Positions 1 to 5,894 of a stretch of DNA of 7,445 nt are shown in pieces; the stretch's first letter is position 1; every line of letters begins with the position of its first letter. This DNA comes from an uncultured Saprospiraceae bacterium (GTDB lineage: Bacteria; Bacteroidota; Bacteroidia; Chitinophagales; Saprospiraceae): positions 1 through 7,445 of the forward strand of contig CAKZUM010000228.1 in NCBI GenBank assembly GCA_937921525.1. Direction: 5' to 3'. The translations under genes were made by a program, and so were the position numbers. Under the pieces are notes generated by a model. The model was not told the origin of the DNA, made no database searches, and was given only the letters and a program-made list of their open reading frames with translations.

Positions 1-8
1 TGGATTAT

Positions 9-109
9 TTGCAAGTCATTGATTGTTAATGACTTCACCTTTTTTATTTCCCGTAGCTAAGGCTACGAAAAATAAAAAACGCTGTGTCCTAACAATCAAG
101 CACTTACAA
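9..109. repeat. 101-bp nested palindromic element upstream of the MscS-like gene
   Basis: The outer arms at 9-28 and 90-109 are inverted copies that match at 17 of 20 positions. Inside them is a second perfect hairpin: a T-rich run at 40-49 pairs with the A-rich run at 70-79 (10 bp), and CGTAGC (52-57) pairs with GCTACG (62-67) around a TAAG loop. A smaller alternative hairpin, AAGTCATT (13-20) with AATGACTT (28-35), overlaps the left arm. The U-rich side lies 5' of the stem on both strands, so it does not have the stem-then-U-tract layout of an ordinary intrinsic terminator. It is more likely a dispersed palindromic repeat (MITE- or REP-like). Copy number in the genome cannot be seen from here. 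Confidence 0.6.
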
Positions 110-191
110 CTAACCTCAGTCTACATTCTTAAACAACTTCATAGATTTATTAGACCTTCATAGGAATTCCACACATAAAATACTTTATAAT

Positions 192-1328
192 TTGGTGAAA
201 AATATTAATCATTTCCGTTTTCTCAACATTGTTGTTTGTAGTATATTAATCTCCTTCTTTCTTTCCATTGCCTGTACTAATACGTCATTGGAAAAAGACC
301 ATATCCATCAAGCAACAAAGACAGTGGCTCATGCAATAGATTCTCTTGAGGCAAAAATCCATACCGAGACAGTTCCCGTACCTGTTCCGCATGATAAAGA
401 GGTGCATGGGGAGGTAACTTCTACACCTGTTCCGCATGATAAAGAGGTACATGAGGAGGTAACTTCTACACCTGTTCCGCATGATAAAGAGGTACATGGG
501 GAGGTGGCTCCAATATCTGACAAGCACAAGGAAAAGGCAGTCCCAATTGCCACAAAAGATAAAGTGCTTACAGAAGCTCCGTATATCATAAATCAACCTA
601 ATAAAAATGATTTATTAAGAAGCTATGTAAGTTGGACACAGTTTTTTATTACAGCTTTTGGCTTATTTCTTCTTTATTTTCTGCTTCGATTTTCTAGGCT
701 AATTTTAACGAATACTCAATATTTAGGTAACGTTAGATTACCTCTATTAAGTAGTATAGAACGGATTCTTATATTTTATGAACCGATTGTGATTCTACTG
801 TTGGGAAGCGCATTTGTCCTGATTAATCCAGTTTCTCATGGTCTGTGTGTTGCTTTACTATTTGTTGCTGGCTTTAGCCATGTGAAGAATTATATTAGTG
901 GTAGAATATTACAGTTAGACAAAGGGATGTCTATTGGTAATCGAATTAAAGTAGATAATCAAAAAGGGGTAATATCTGCAATTGATCGACTAGGCATTCA
1001 ATTAACTACGGATAAAGGTATTCAGTACTTGAACTATTCTAAATTGAGTGATAATGGTTTTATGCTATTGTCTGGTGAGGAGATTGGTGGTAATTATAAT
1101 TTAAAAGTTAGTCCAAAAGAATATAATGAACGCTTGAATTATCCTGCAAAACTGATGGATGTATTTGCTACTACCCCTTTTCTAGACTGGGGTCATCGAC
1201 CTAAGATCGGACAGCCTTCAGGAGAACAACATACCATGAATGTAAAAGTAATGGTACGAGAAGATGGGCATTTGCCAGACTTATTACAGCTAATTGAGGA
1301 ACGAGGTTTTGTTTGTTCTATTAAATAA
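192..1328 (+). CDS. MscS-family mechanosensitive channel protein with lipoprotein-like signal and repeat linker
   Basis: The product (378 aa) is a probable small-conductance mechanosensitive channel subunit that would release solutes during osmotic downshift. Residues 1-27 are a hydrophobic signal ending in SIA before Cys28, a loose lipobox. Residues 29-140 form a hydrophilic His/Glu/Lys-rich linker with nearly three 15-residue repeats (about 67-108). Three membrane segments follow (about 149-170, 191-211, 215-235). Residues 236-293 resemble the MscS beta domain: GNRIKV, a GVISAIDRLGIQLTTDKG-like strand pair, then YSKL where MscS usually has PN.K(I/L). The C-terminus (350-378) may form part of a small alpha/beta domain. 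A periplasmic N-terminus followed by three TMs gives the MscS topology. The start is TTG 192 or GTG 195; TTG 192 aligns with the ATG of the next gene after the shared ACTTTATAAT. The pore helix is not clearly Gly/Ala patterned and the PN motif is absent, so channel activity is inferred. Confidence 0.75.
   Translation: MVKNINHFRFLNIVVCSILISFFLSIACTNTSLEKDHIHQATKTVAHAIDSLEAKIHTETVPVPVPHDKEVHGEVTSTPVPHDKEVHEEVTSTPVPHDKEVHGEVAPISDKHKEKAVPIATKDKVLTEAPYIINQPNKNDLLRSYVSWTQFFITAFGLFLLYFLLRFSRLILTNTQYLGNVRLPLLSSIERILIFYEPIVILLLGSAFVLINPVSHGLCVALLFVAGFSHVKNYISGRILQLDKGMSIGNRIKVDNQKGVISAIDRLGIQLTTDKGIQYLNYSKLSDNGFMLLSGEEIGGNYNLKVSPKEYNERLNYPAKLMDVFATTPFLDWGHRPKIGQPSGEQHTMNVKVMVREDGHLPDLLQLIEERGFVCSIK
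381..506 (+). repeat. In-frame 45-bp tandem repeats coding for the periplasmic linker
   Basis: Units start at 381, 426 and 471. The first two are full 45-bp units that differ at two positions; the third matches for about 36 bp and then diverges. Each unit encodes PVPHDKEVH(G/E)EV followed by TST. The period is a multiple of three, so gain or loss of units would keep the frame and only change linker length. The near identity suggests recent duplication. Confidence 0.9.
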
Positions 1329-1330
1329 AT

Positions 1331-1478
1331 AGTTTTTTTACTACAAAGTATTTTTTTTTGCACGTGGTAAATATTTACCACACAGATACATAGTAGTTCA
1401 CATAGTGTGATGAGTTTTTATAAGCTATGTGACCTATGTACCTATGTGGTAAAAAAAACTATGTGGTAAAAAAAACTG
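1331..1478. repeat. Long imperfect palindrome of the CTATGTGACC family
   Basis: This fills most of the gap between the MscS-like gene and the antiporter. The right arm (1425-1476) reads CTATGTGACCTATGTACC, then two copies of CTATGTGGTAAAAAAAACT-type sequence. The left arm (about 1331-1405) is its inverted, diverged counterpart with an insertion that contains the perfect 18-bp palindrome GTGGTAAATATTTACCAC at 1364-1381. The loop is about 1406-1424. The same element occurs at 7048-7170, so this is a dispersed family. Some regulatory or terminator role between the two genes is possible but not shown. Confidence 0.75.
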
Positions 1479-1509
1479 TATCAAATTCGATTTCAAATAA
1501 CTTTATAAT

Positions 1510-2796
1510 ATGGATATTTTTTCTACGTACGGATCTATTATTACGGCGTCTATCATTATCATTATTTCTTTTTGCTTTGGCGAATTGTCTCGAAAGACGA
1601 ATGTCCCTTCTGTATTGATGCTCATTGTATTAGGGATTGTTATGAAGTTTGGATTAGATACAATGGGCGTTGAAGAGATTGATTTTCTACCTGTTTTAAA
1701 AGTATTAGGGACGGTCGGTTTGATTATGATTGTCTTAGAAGCAGCTTTAGAATTGGAATTGAAGCCCGATAAATATTTTCCTATCTTAAAAGCCTTTACG
1801 GTAGCCTTGATTGGGTTGTTATTGTCGATATGGGCCGCCGCAGAAATACTAGTGTATTTTATAGATGGGATGACCGATGAAAAAGCATGGCTATATGCTA
1901 CTCCTTTATCCATTTTATCGAGTGCCATCATCATACCTAGTGTGAGTGGATTGTCTTTATCCAAAAAGGAATTTCATATTTATGAGAGTACCTTCTCAGA
2001 TATATTAGGCATCATGGTCTTTTATTTTTTAGCAGGGAATATGCAAGCAGAATCACATGGAGGTGGGTACGCAGGCTTTGCAGGGAATACTGTCTTAACA
2101 ATTATATTGTCCTTAGTAGCGAGTTACATGATTGTTTTAATATTCCAAAATATTAAAAGTCATACTAAGTTATTTTTATTGATAGCGGTTTTATTGCTCC
2201 TATATGCGGTAGGGAAGAAAGCCCATTTATCCTCGTTAATCATCATATTTATTTTTGGTTTATTAATGAATAATACCAAATTCTTCTTTAGAGGACCACT
2301 AGCTAAATGGCTCAAAATGGACGAGGCCAAACATATTTACGAAGGCTTACATGTTATCACCATGGAAACAGCTTTTGTGATTCGGACTTTCTTCTTTGTG
2401 GTATTTGGTTTAACGATTGTACTCTCGTCTTTACTGGATATGAATGTAATGATTATTAGTTTATTGATAATAGCGTCAATCTACTTAATCAGAGTGGTAT
2501 TGCTAAGAATATTTTTAGGTGCGGATATATTACCTCAATTATTTATTGCCCCTAGAGGTTTGATTACGGTGTTATTATATTATGCTATTCCAGATGAGGC
2601 TAAAGTGGCAGGATTCCAACCAGGTATCTTATTGTTTATCATTATTGTTACTGGTGTGATTATGACTATTGCGATGATTCAAGATAAAAAACGAACAGGA
2701 GTGGCTGTTAGTAAAGCGTCTAGCAATCCGATTGGTTATGAAAAATGGAAAGCGCCTACTATTACGGAAGTGGTAGAGTCGGATCCGCATCATTAA
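1510..2796 (+). CDS. Cation:proton antiporter (CPA/NhaP-like)
   Basis: The product (428 aa) is a polytopic inner-membrane protein with about 12 hydrophobic segments, matching the Na+/H+ exchanger domain. It would swap Na+ or K+ for protons and help control pH and salt. Family landmarks visible are the early VLEAALELEL segment (about 75-84, corresponding to the usual FLAGLELD), the unwound-helix region SILSSAIIIPSVSG (134-147), YESTFSDILGIM (158-169) where the conserved ND/QD carboxylate of the family falls at Asp164, and APRGLITVLL (347-356), like the GxRG helix of CPA1 proteins. Ser163 replaces the usual Asn before Asp164. A hydrophilic tail (about 392-428) would face the cytoplasm; no TrkA-N domain is present. 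ATG 1510 follows an AT-rich leader without Shine-Dalgarno. The last codons and stop lie at the start of a dispersed repeat (2790-2848). Cation specificity cannot be read from the sequence. Confidence 0.88.
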   Translation: MDIFSTYGSIITASIIIIISFCFGELSRKTNVPSVLMLIVLGIVMKFGLDTMGVEEIDFLPVLKVLGTVGLIMIVLEAALELELKPDKYFPILKAFTVALIGLLLSIWAAAEILVYFIDGMTDEKAWLYATPLSILSSAIIIPSVSGLSLSKKEFHIYESTFSDILGIMVFYFLAGNMQAESHGGGYAGFAGNTVLTIILSLVASYMIVLIFQNIKSHTKLFLLIAVLLLLYAVGKKAHLSSLIIIFIFGLLMNNTKFFFRGPLAKWLKMDEAKHIYEGLHVITMETAFVIRTFFFVVFGLTIVLSSLLDMNVMIISLLIIASIYLIRVVLLRIFLGADILPQLFIAPRGLITVLLYYAIPDEAKVAGFQPGILLFIIIVTGVIMTIAMIQDKKRTGVAVSKASSNPIGYEKWKAPTITEVVESDPHH

Positions 2797-2848
2797 CGAC
2801 GACTTCTTGTTGGCAGACATTTTAAAAATGGCTGACACCTGTTCGTAG
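2790..2848 (+). repeat. Direct repeat copy A1, overlapping the antiporter stop codon
   Basis: This 59-bp segment matches 2974-3032 at 55 of 59 positions. It begins at TCATTAA, so it includes the last His codon and the TAA stop of the antiporter. Its core, 2811-2837, is a 27-bp interrupted palindrome (TGGCAGACAT...ATGGCTGACA, centred on an A/T run). Confidence 0.85.
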
Positions 2849-2973
2849 CCCCCAAGTATCAGTCACCTGTGGATCGTCGAGGTTTGTAACCTCGATGTTA
2901 TACGATCATCATATTGCATCGAGGTTACAAACCAAAGCCGTCAGGCTATTGGAAAATACCCTTGATAAGCAGC

Positions 2974-3032
2974 TCATTAAGGACGACTTCTTGGTGGCAG
3001 ACATTTTAAAAATGGCTGACACCTTTTCATAG
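2974..3032 (+). repeat. Direct repeat copy A2
   Basis: Second copy of the 59-bp repeat at 2790-2848, offset by 184 bp, with four mismatches. The 27-bp palindromic core is at 2995-3021. A third, more diverged direct copy follows at about 3033-3076 (core 3045-3071), and a fourth copy in inverted orientation has its core at 3091-3117. Short antisense ORFs here only reflect translation of the repeats (a recurring xxIFKM(S/A) peptide) and are not called as genes. Confidence 0.85.
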
Positions 3033-3042
3033 ACGAACTCTT

Positions 3043-3119
3043 GATGGCAGAAACTTAGAAAGTGGCTGTCATCTGGGTTCTTGGGAAAGATGACAGCCAT
3101 TTTGAAAATTTCTGCCATC
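3043..3119. repeat. Long hairpin made by two opposed repeat copies
   Basis: Arms 3043-3074 and 3088-3119 pair at 28 of 32 positions around a 13-nt loop (3075-3087). The arms are the diverged direct copy A3 and the inverted copy of the 27-bp palindromic unit. There is no T-tract after the stem on either strand, so it is not a typical intrinsic terminator, though a stem this long could still affect mRNA stability. Confidence 0.8.
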
Positions 3120-3283
3120 TACCTTCGCTCTATTATTAACTGGTAATCAATGGTCTTTTCTGATAGCCTGACGGGTATGGTTACAAACCTCGACGATCTT
3201 GTTTTTGATTCGTAGTTTAAAAAATAAATGACAGACGCAAAAAAAGTATTATAGCCTATATTCTCCTATAAATACCAAAACCT

Positions 3284-4483
3284 ATGAGAAACCAACTACT
3301 CCTACTACAAATCCTTTTGCTCTTGACCGCCTGCCAATCAGGCCCCTCCATTAATGAAGCAATATCCATTATTGATACCTTAAAAAAAGAAGTAGCTCCA
3401 GACAAGAGAGTGGCTAATTTTGATATACAAGTCCAACCGCAAAGGGAACAAATAAAATTAATCGGAACAACGAATTTACCCAAAGCTAAAGAAGAACTTT
3501 TTGCTCGTTTAAATACCGCTGGCTTTAAAACGGTAGATGGAGTTAAAACATTTCCAGCAGAAGCATTAGGCGAAAAAAAATACGGTGTTGTAAATGTCTC
3601 TGTTTGTAACATCCGATCTAAGAAAGGACATTCGCAAGAACTCACCACTCAAGCCTTATTAGGCACTCCTATAAAAGTATTAGATAAAGAAGATAGTTGG
3701 TTTAAAATTCAAACTCCCGATGGCTATATTGCATGGCTGGACGAAGGTGGATTTGAATGGATGGATGAAGGAGATTACCAAAACTGGATTGGTGCTTCCA
3801 AAGTAATGTACCTAAATGACTTTGGCTTTTCTTATTCAGAATCCAGTACAAAAAGTACTAGAGTATCTGATCTGACAAATGGTAATTTATTAAAATCTAT
3901 TGGTTCAGAAAACGGATTTATCAAAGTCCAATATCCAGATCAACGAACTGCTTACATCCCAGAAAAAGAGGTAATTAATTATGATACTTGGTTAGCCACT
4001 AGGTCTCCTAATGCGGACAATATTATTACGACGGCAAAGACTTTCTTAGGTCGCCCCTATGTATGGGGAGGTACTTCTGGCAAAGGGGTCGATTGCAGCG
4101 GCTTTACAAAAATGGTTTTTTATCTGAATGGAATACAGATCGCTAGAGATGCTTCACAGCAAGTTCATTCAGGGGTGGAAATTAATGCGGGTAACAATTT
4201 TGATAATTTAAAAGCAGGAGATTTGTTGTTCTTTGGGCGAGCAGCTACCCCCGAAAAGAAAGAACGAATTTCTCATGTCGGTATCTACATTGGTAATGGA
4301 GAATTTATTCATTCCTCTGGGGATGCAGGGGTGAAAATAGAAAGTCTATTCAGCGATGCAGCTAACTATGCAGACTCCCGCCGAAAAACGTTTATCCGAG
4401 CTAAAAGAATGTTGATTTCTTTGGGCCGTAATGGAGTGGATTTGTTGCAGGATTTGCCTTCTTATAATGCGGCTTTGTTGTAG
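3284..4483 (+). CDS. C40 (NlpC/P60) peptidoglycan endopeptidase lipoprotein with SH3b domains
   Basis: The product (399 aa) probably cleaves peptidoglycan stem peptides or recovered muropeptides, as in gamma-D-glutamyl-L-diamino-acid endopeptidases (YkfC/DPP VI type). Residues 1-16 are a short signal and LTAC (14-17) is a lipobox, so Cys17 is the likely lipidation site and the enzyme would act in the periplasm or cell envelope. Residues about 22-95 form a small N-terminal domain I cannot name with certainty. Two SH3b-like domains follow (about 100-158, with VNVSVCNIRSKKGHSQEL and WFKIQTPDGYIAWL, and about 170-232). The catalytic domain spans about 243-375: GRPYVWGG, DCSGF with Cys271, SHVGIYIG with His331, and FIHSSG with His343 as third residue. 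All expected active-site positions are present. ATG 3284 puts a short basic N-region before the signal helix. The stop abuts an inverted-repeat segment (4484-4661). Confidence 0.93.
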   Translation: MRNQLLLLQILLLLTACQSGPSINEAISIIDTLKKEVAPDKRVANFDIQVQPQREQIKLIGTTNLPKAKEELFARLNTAGFKTVDGVKTFPAEALGEKKYGVVNVSVCNIRSKKGHSQELTTQALLGTPIKVLDKEDSWFKIQTPDGYIAWLDEGGFEWMDEGDYQNWIGASKVMYLNDFGFSYSESSTKSTRVSDLTNGNLLKSIGSENGFIKVQYPDQRTAYIPEKEVINYDTWLATRSPNADNIITTAKTFLGRPYVWGGTSGKGVDCSGFTKMVFYLNGIQIARDASQQVHSGVEINAGNNFDNLKAGDLLFFGRAATPEKKERISHVGIYIGNGEFIHSSGDAGVKIESLFSDAANYADSRRKTFIRAKRMLISLGRNGVDLLQDLPSYNAALL

Positions 4484-4661
4484 AAGTTGTTTAAAATGTA
4501 TTTCAGGTATTCAAATCTGTATTGCAAGAACCTGAAAACAACTTCGTAGTTTATTCCCCCCTTTCTATAAATCCTCCATATTTTATCCTATTTTGTTGAT
4601 GTGGACTAATTTTGCCAAAACTTTGTTAGGCTGCCAATTGTTGTACATTTTAAGACAACTT
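4484..4661. repeat. Segment bounded by inverted repeats, between peptidase and prohibitin genes
   Basis: The ends AAGTTGTTTAAAATGTA (4484-4500) and TACATTTTAAGACAACTT (4644-4661) are inverted copies differing by one inserted base. The left end begins at the base after the peptidase stop codon. The left arm can also fold locally: AAGTTGTTT and TTTCAGGT pair with ACCTGAAAACAACTT (about 4530-4544) with a bulge. That hairpin could end the peptidase transcript, but no strong T-tract follows. The right end lies 25 nt before the prohibitin start and resembles sequence at 122-143, upstream of the MscS-like gene (18 of 22 identical), so it may include a regulatory motif. Confidence 0.55.
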
Positions 4662-4685
4662 CGTATAAAATTCTAAAATAACAAT

Positions 4686-5510
4686 ATGAATCAAAGTAAA
4701 TTAATGACGTATGCCATTTTTGGCTTTTTCTTATTAATGGTCCTGATGACCTTTGCGAATAGTACTTTTTTTACCATTAATCCAGGAGAAAGAGCGGTCT
4801 TATTCGAGCGTTTTGGAGATGGCTTAATAAAAGATAAAATTTACACACCAGGTTTTCACGTAGTGGCACCTTGGAATGAAATGTATGTGTATCAAGTAAG
4901 AGAGCAGACATTAGAAGAAGAAATGGAGGTATTATCTAGAAATGGATTGGATCTAAAAGTAGATGTTACGATTCGTTTGAATCCAAAATATGATAAAATA
5001 GGAGAGCTTCATGAGAAGTTTGGTCGTGATTATATGGTGACTTTAGTCCGTGCAGAGACGCGTTCTGCTGTTAGAGAGGTGATTGGCCGATTTGAGCCAG
5101 AGGAACTGTATTCTTCTAAAAGAGATGAAGTACAGAACTTAATCCAAGAAAAATTATTCGAAAGCTTGGATAGAAATTATATTGAATTGAAAGCTACTTT
5201 GATCCGTGATATTGAGTTGCCTGAGAAAGTAAAGAATGCAATTGAAGTGAAAATAGAAGCGGAACAAAAGGCGCTTAAATATAAATATATCATTCAACAA
5301 GAGGAGCAAGAGGCAACCAGAAAAGTAATTGAAGCTAGAGCCAAAGCAGAAGCGAATGCGATTATTAGTAAGAGTTTGACGGAGAATATCTTGAAGGATA
5401 AAGGGATTGATGCGACACTAGAATTGGCGAATTCTCCGAATTCTAAGGTGATTATTGTTGGGGGTAGTGAGAGCGGTGGATTGCCTATGATTTTGGGTGG
5501 CGGGAATTAG
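4686..5510 (+). CDS. Prohibitin/SPFH-domain membrane protein
   Basis: The product (274 aa) belongs to the prohibitin branch of the SPFH/band 7 superfamily, which forms ring assemblies on the inner membrane that organise membrane domains and associate with proteases such as FtsH. A single N-terminal membrane anchor (about 8-24) is followed by the SPFH domain (about 27-180), with the typical INPGERAVLFERFG entry (31-44), PGFH (55-58) and the LSRNGLDLKVDVTIR strand pair (83-97). A coiled coil (about 180-230) contains EAEQKALKYKYIIQQEEQEA, highly characteristic of prohibitins, then EARAKAEANAI. The end SKVIIVGG plus a Gly-rich tail matches the family. Length is normal. ATG 4686 follows an AT-rich leader with no Shine-Dalgarno. 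No second prohibitin or NfeD-type partner is adjacent, so it either acts alone or its partner is elsewhere. Confidence 0.94.
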   Translation: MNQSKLMTYAIFGFFLLMVLMTFANSTFFTINPGERAVLFERFGDGLIKDKIYTPGFHVVAPWNEMYVYQVREQTLEEEMEVLSRNGLDLKVDVTIRLNPKYDKIGELHEKFGRDYMVTLVRAETRSAVREVIGRFEPEELYSSKRDEVQNLIQEKLFESLDRNYIELKATLIRDIELPEKVKNAIEVKIEAEQKALKYKYIIQQEEQEATRKVIEARAKAEANAIISKSLTENILKDKGIDATLELANSPNSKVIIVGGSESGGLPMILGGGN

Positions 5511-5534
5511 GCGGTAGCAAATCATACATCTTAT

Positions 5535-5622
5535 ATCAGAAATCATACATCATAAATCTGTCCTGTGCGGTACTAGGTGGATTTATGATTTATGATGTAA
5601 GACTTATGATTTCTGATTTTTT
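5535..5622 (+). terminator. Probable terminator of the prohibitin gene, built of ATCATAAATC-type repeats
   Basis: The left arm (5535-5558) pairs with the right arm (5580-5617): ATCAGAAATCATA pairs perfectly with TATGATTTCTGAT, and the inner part pairs through CATCATAAATC with a bulge on the right side. A run of six Ts (5617-5622) follows the stem. The stem is AT-rich and so weaker than usual. The same short units (ATCATACATC, ATCATAAATC) recur several times, so this may be a simple repeat that has been used as a terminator. Confidence 0.5.
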
Positions 5623-5655
5623 ACGACTTCTTCCTATGACTTTGTTATGGGGGGG

Positions 5656-5850
5656 CCATGACTTCGTCATGGGTTACAGGGTGTCGCCCCGTTGGGGCTT
5701 TGGGTGACTTGGATTCCCCATGACTTCGTCATGGGTTACAAGATGTCGTCCCGTTGGGACTTTGGGTGACTTGAATTTCCAAGATGTTTTGGCTAACGCT
5801 CTTTGTGCTTCTGAGCACAACCCTGCCCAGCCGTTGGGACTTTGGGTGAC
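5656..5850. repeat. 62-bp tandem repeats with hairpins, 2.3 copies
   Basis: Copies lie at 5656-5717 and 5718-5779 (about 56 of 62 identical), and a 20-bp fragment identical to positions 5751-5770 recurs at 5831-5850. Each full copy has CCATGAC-TTC-GTCATGG and a second stem, GCCCC-GTT-GGGGC (5686-5698) in copy 1 and GTCCC-GTT-GGGAC (5748-5760) in copy 2. The paired C/G to T/A change keeps the second stem intact. A decayed CCTATGAC-TTT-GTTATGG hairpin sits upstream at 5633-5650 and a TTGTGC/GCACAA hairpin at 5803-5820. The locally higher GC contrasts with the surrounding DNA. The open frame on the minus strand here is a translation of the repeat and is not called as a gene. Confidence 0.85.
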
Positions 5851-5853
5851 GGG

Positions 5854-5894
5854 ATGACCTTGCTGCTTTTGTGGCAAGGTCATTTCTTTTTTTT
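5854..5894 (+). terminator. Intrinsic terminator for + strand transcription
   Basis: A perfect 10-bp stem, ATGACCTTGC (5854-5863) and GCAAGGTCAT (5874-5883), with a 10-nt loop is followed by TTC and eight Ts (to 5894). The orientation fits termination of + strand transcripts that read through the repeats after the prohibitin gene, before they enter the convergent LOG-family gene. On the - strand there is no T-tract after the stem. Confidence 0.8.

Larger units (their letters stand above)
2872..3198. repeat. 327-bp composite inverted-repeat element with REP-like palindromes
   Basis: The outer ends are perfect 20-bp inverted repeats at 2872-2891 and 3179-3198 (GATCGTCGAGGTTTGTAACC and its complement). 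A second perfect pair of 12 bp, CCGTCAGGCTAT (2938-2949) and ATAGCCTGACGG (3163-3174), is nested inside. The left end also has a perfect 17-bp hairpin (2881-2897 with 2917-2933), and GAGGTTTGTAACCTC is itself a small palindrome. The middle holds repeat copies A2 and A3 and the long hairpin at 3043-3119. The layout suggests a non-autonomous element such as a MITE, or a REP cluster of the sort mobilised by RAYT transposases. No transposase ORF is present, so this is inference. Confidence 0.7.
2797..3283. other. 487-bp intergenic region filled with repeats
   Basis: No credible gene is seen. About 400 bp of it (to 3198) is the composite repeat described separately. The remaining 85 bp (3199-3283) is an AT-rich leader for the peptidase gene, with no Shine-Dalgarno sequence and no convincing match to the Bacteroidota TTTG/TAnnTTTG promoter. 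Confidence 0.7.

Noticed and set aside
285..596. Two overlapping antisense ORFs (103 and 86 aa) opposite the MscS-like gene
   Set aside because: They exist because the 45-bp repeat is open in several frames; composition is odd and the + frame has clear signal, membrane and beta-domain features.
1436..1618. 60-aa + strand ORF starting in the palindrome
   Set aside because: It begins in repeat DNA and runs out of frame into the antiporter; no domain or plausible start.
2909..3118. Small antisense proteins with xxIFKM(S/A) repeats
   Set aside because: They follow the palindromic 27-bp repeat on either strand, so coding potential is a by-product of the DNA symmetry.
4592..4614. Bacteroidota-type promoter upstream of the prohibitin gene (TTTG 4592-4595, TAATTTTG 4607-4614)
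   Set aside because: The TAnnTTTG element matches exactly, but the spacing to TTTG is only 11 nt instead of about 19, and such matches are common in AT-rich DNA.
5656..5850. CRISPR array
   Set aside because: The repeats are directly adjacent 62-bp units without unique spacers, and no cas genes are present.
5674..5883. 69-aa minus-strand ORF
   Set aside because: It is the translation of the 62-bp tandem repeats, with no independent coding signal.
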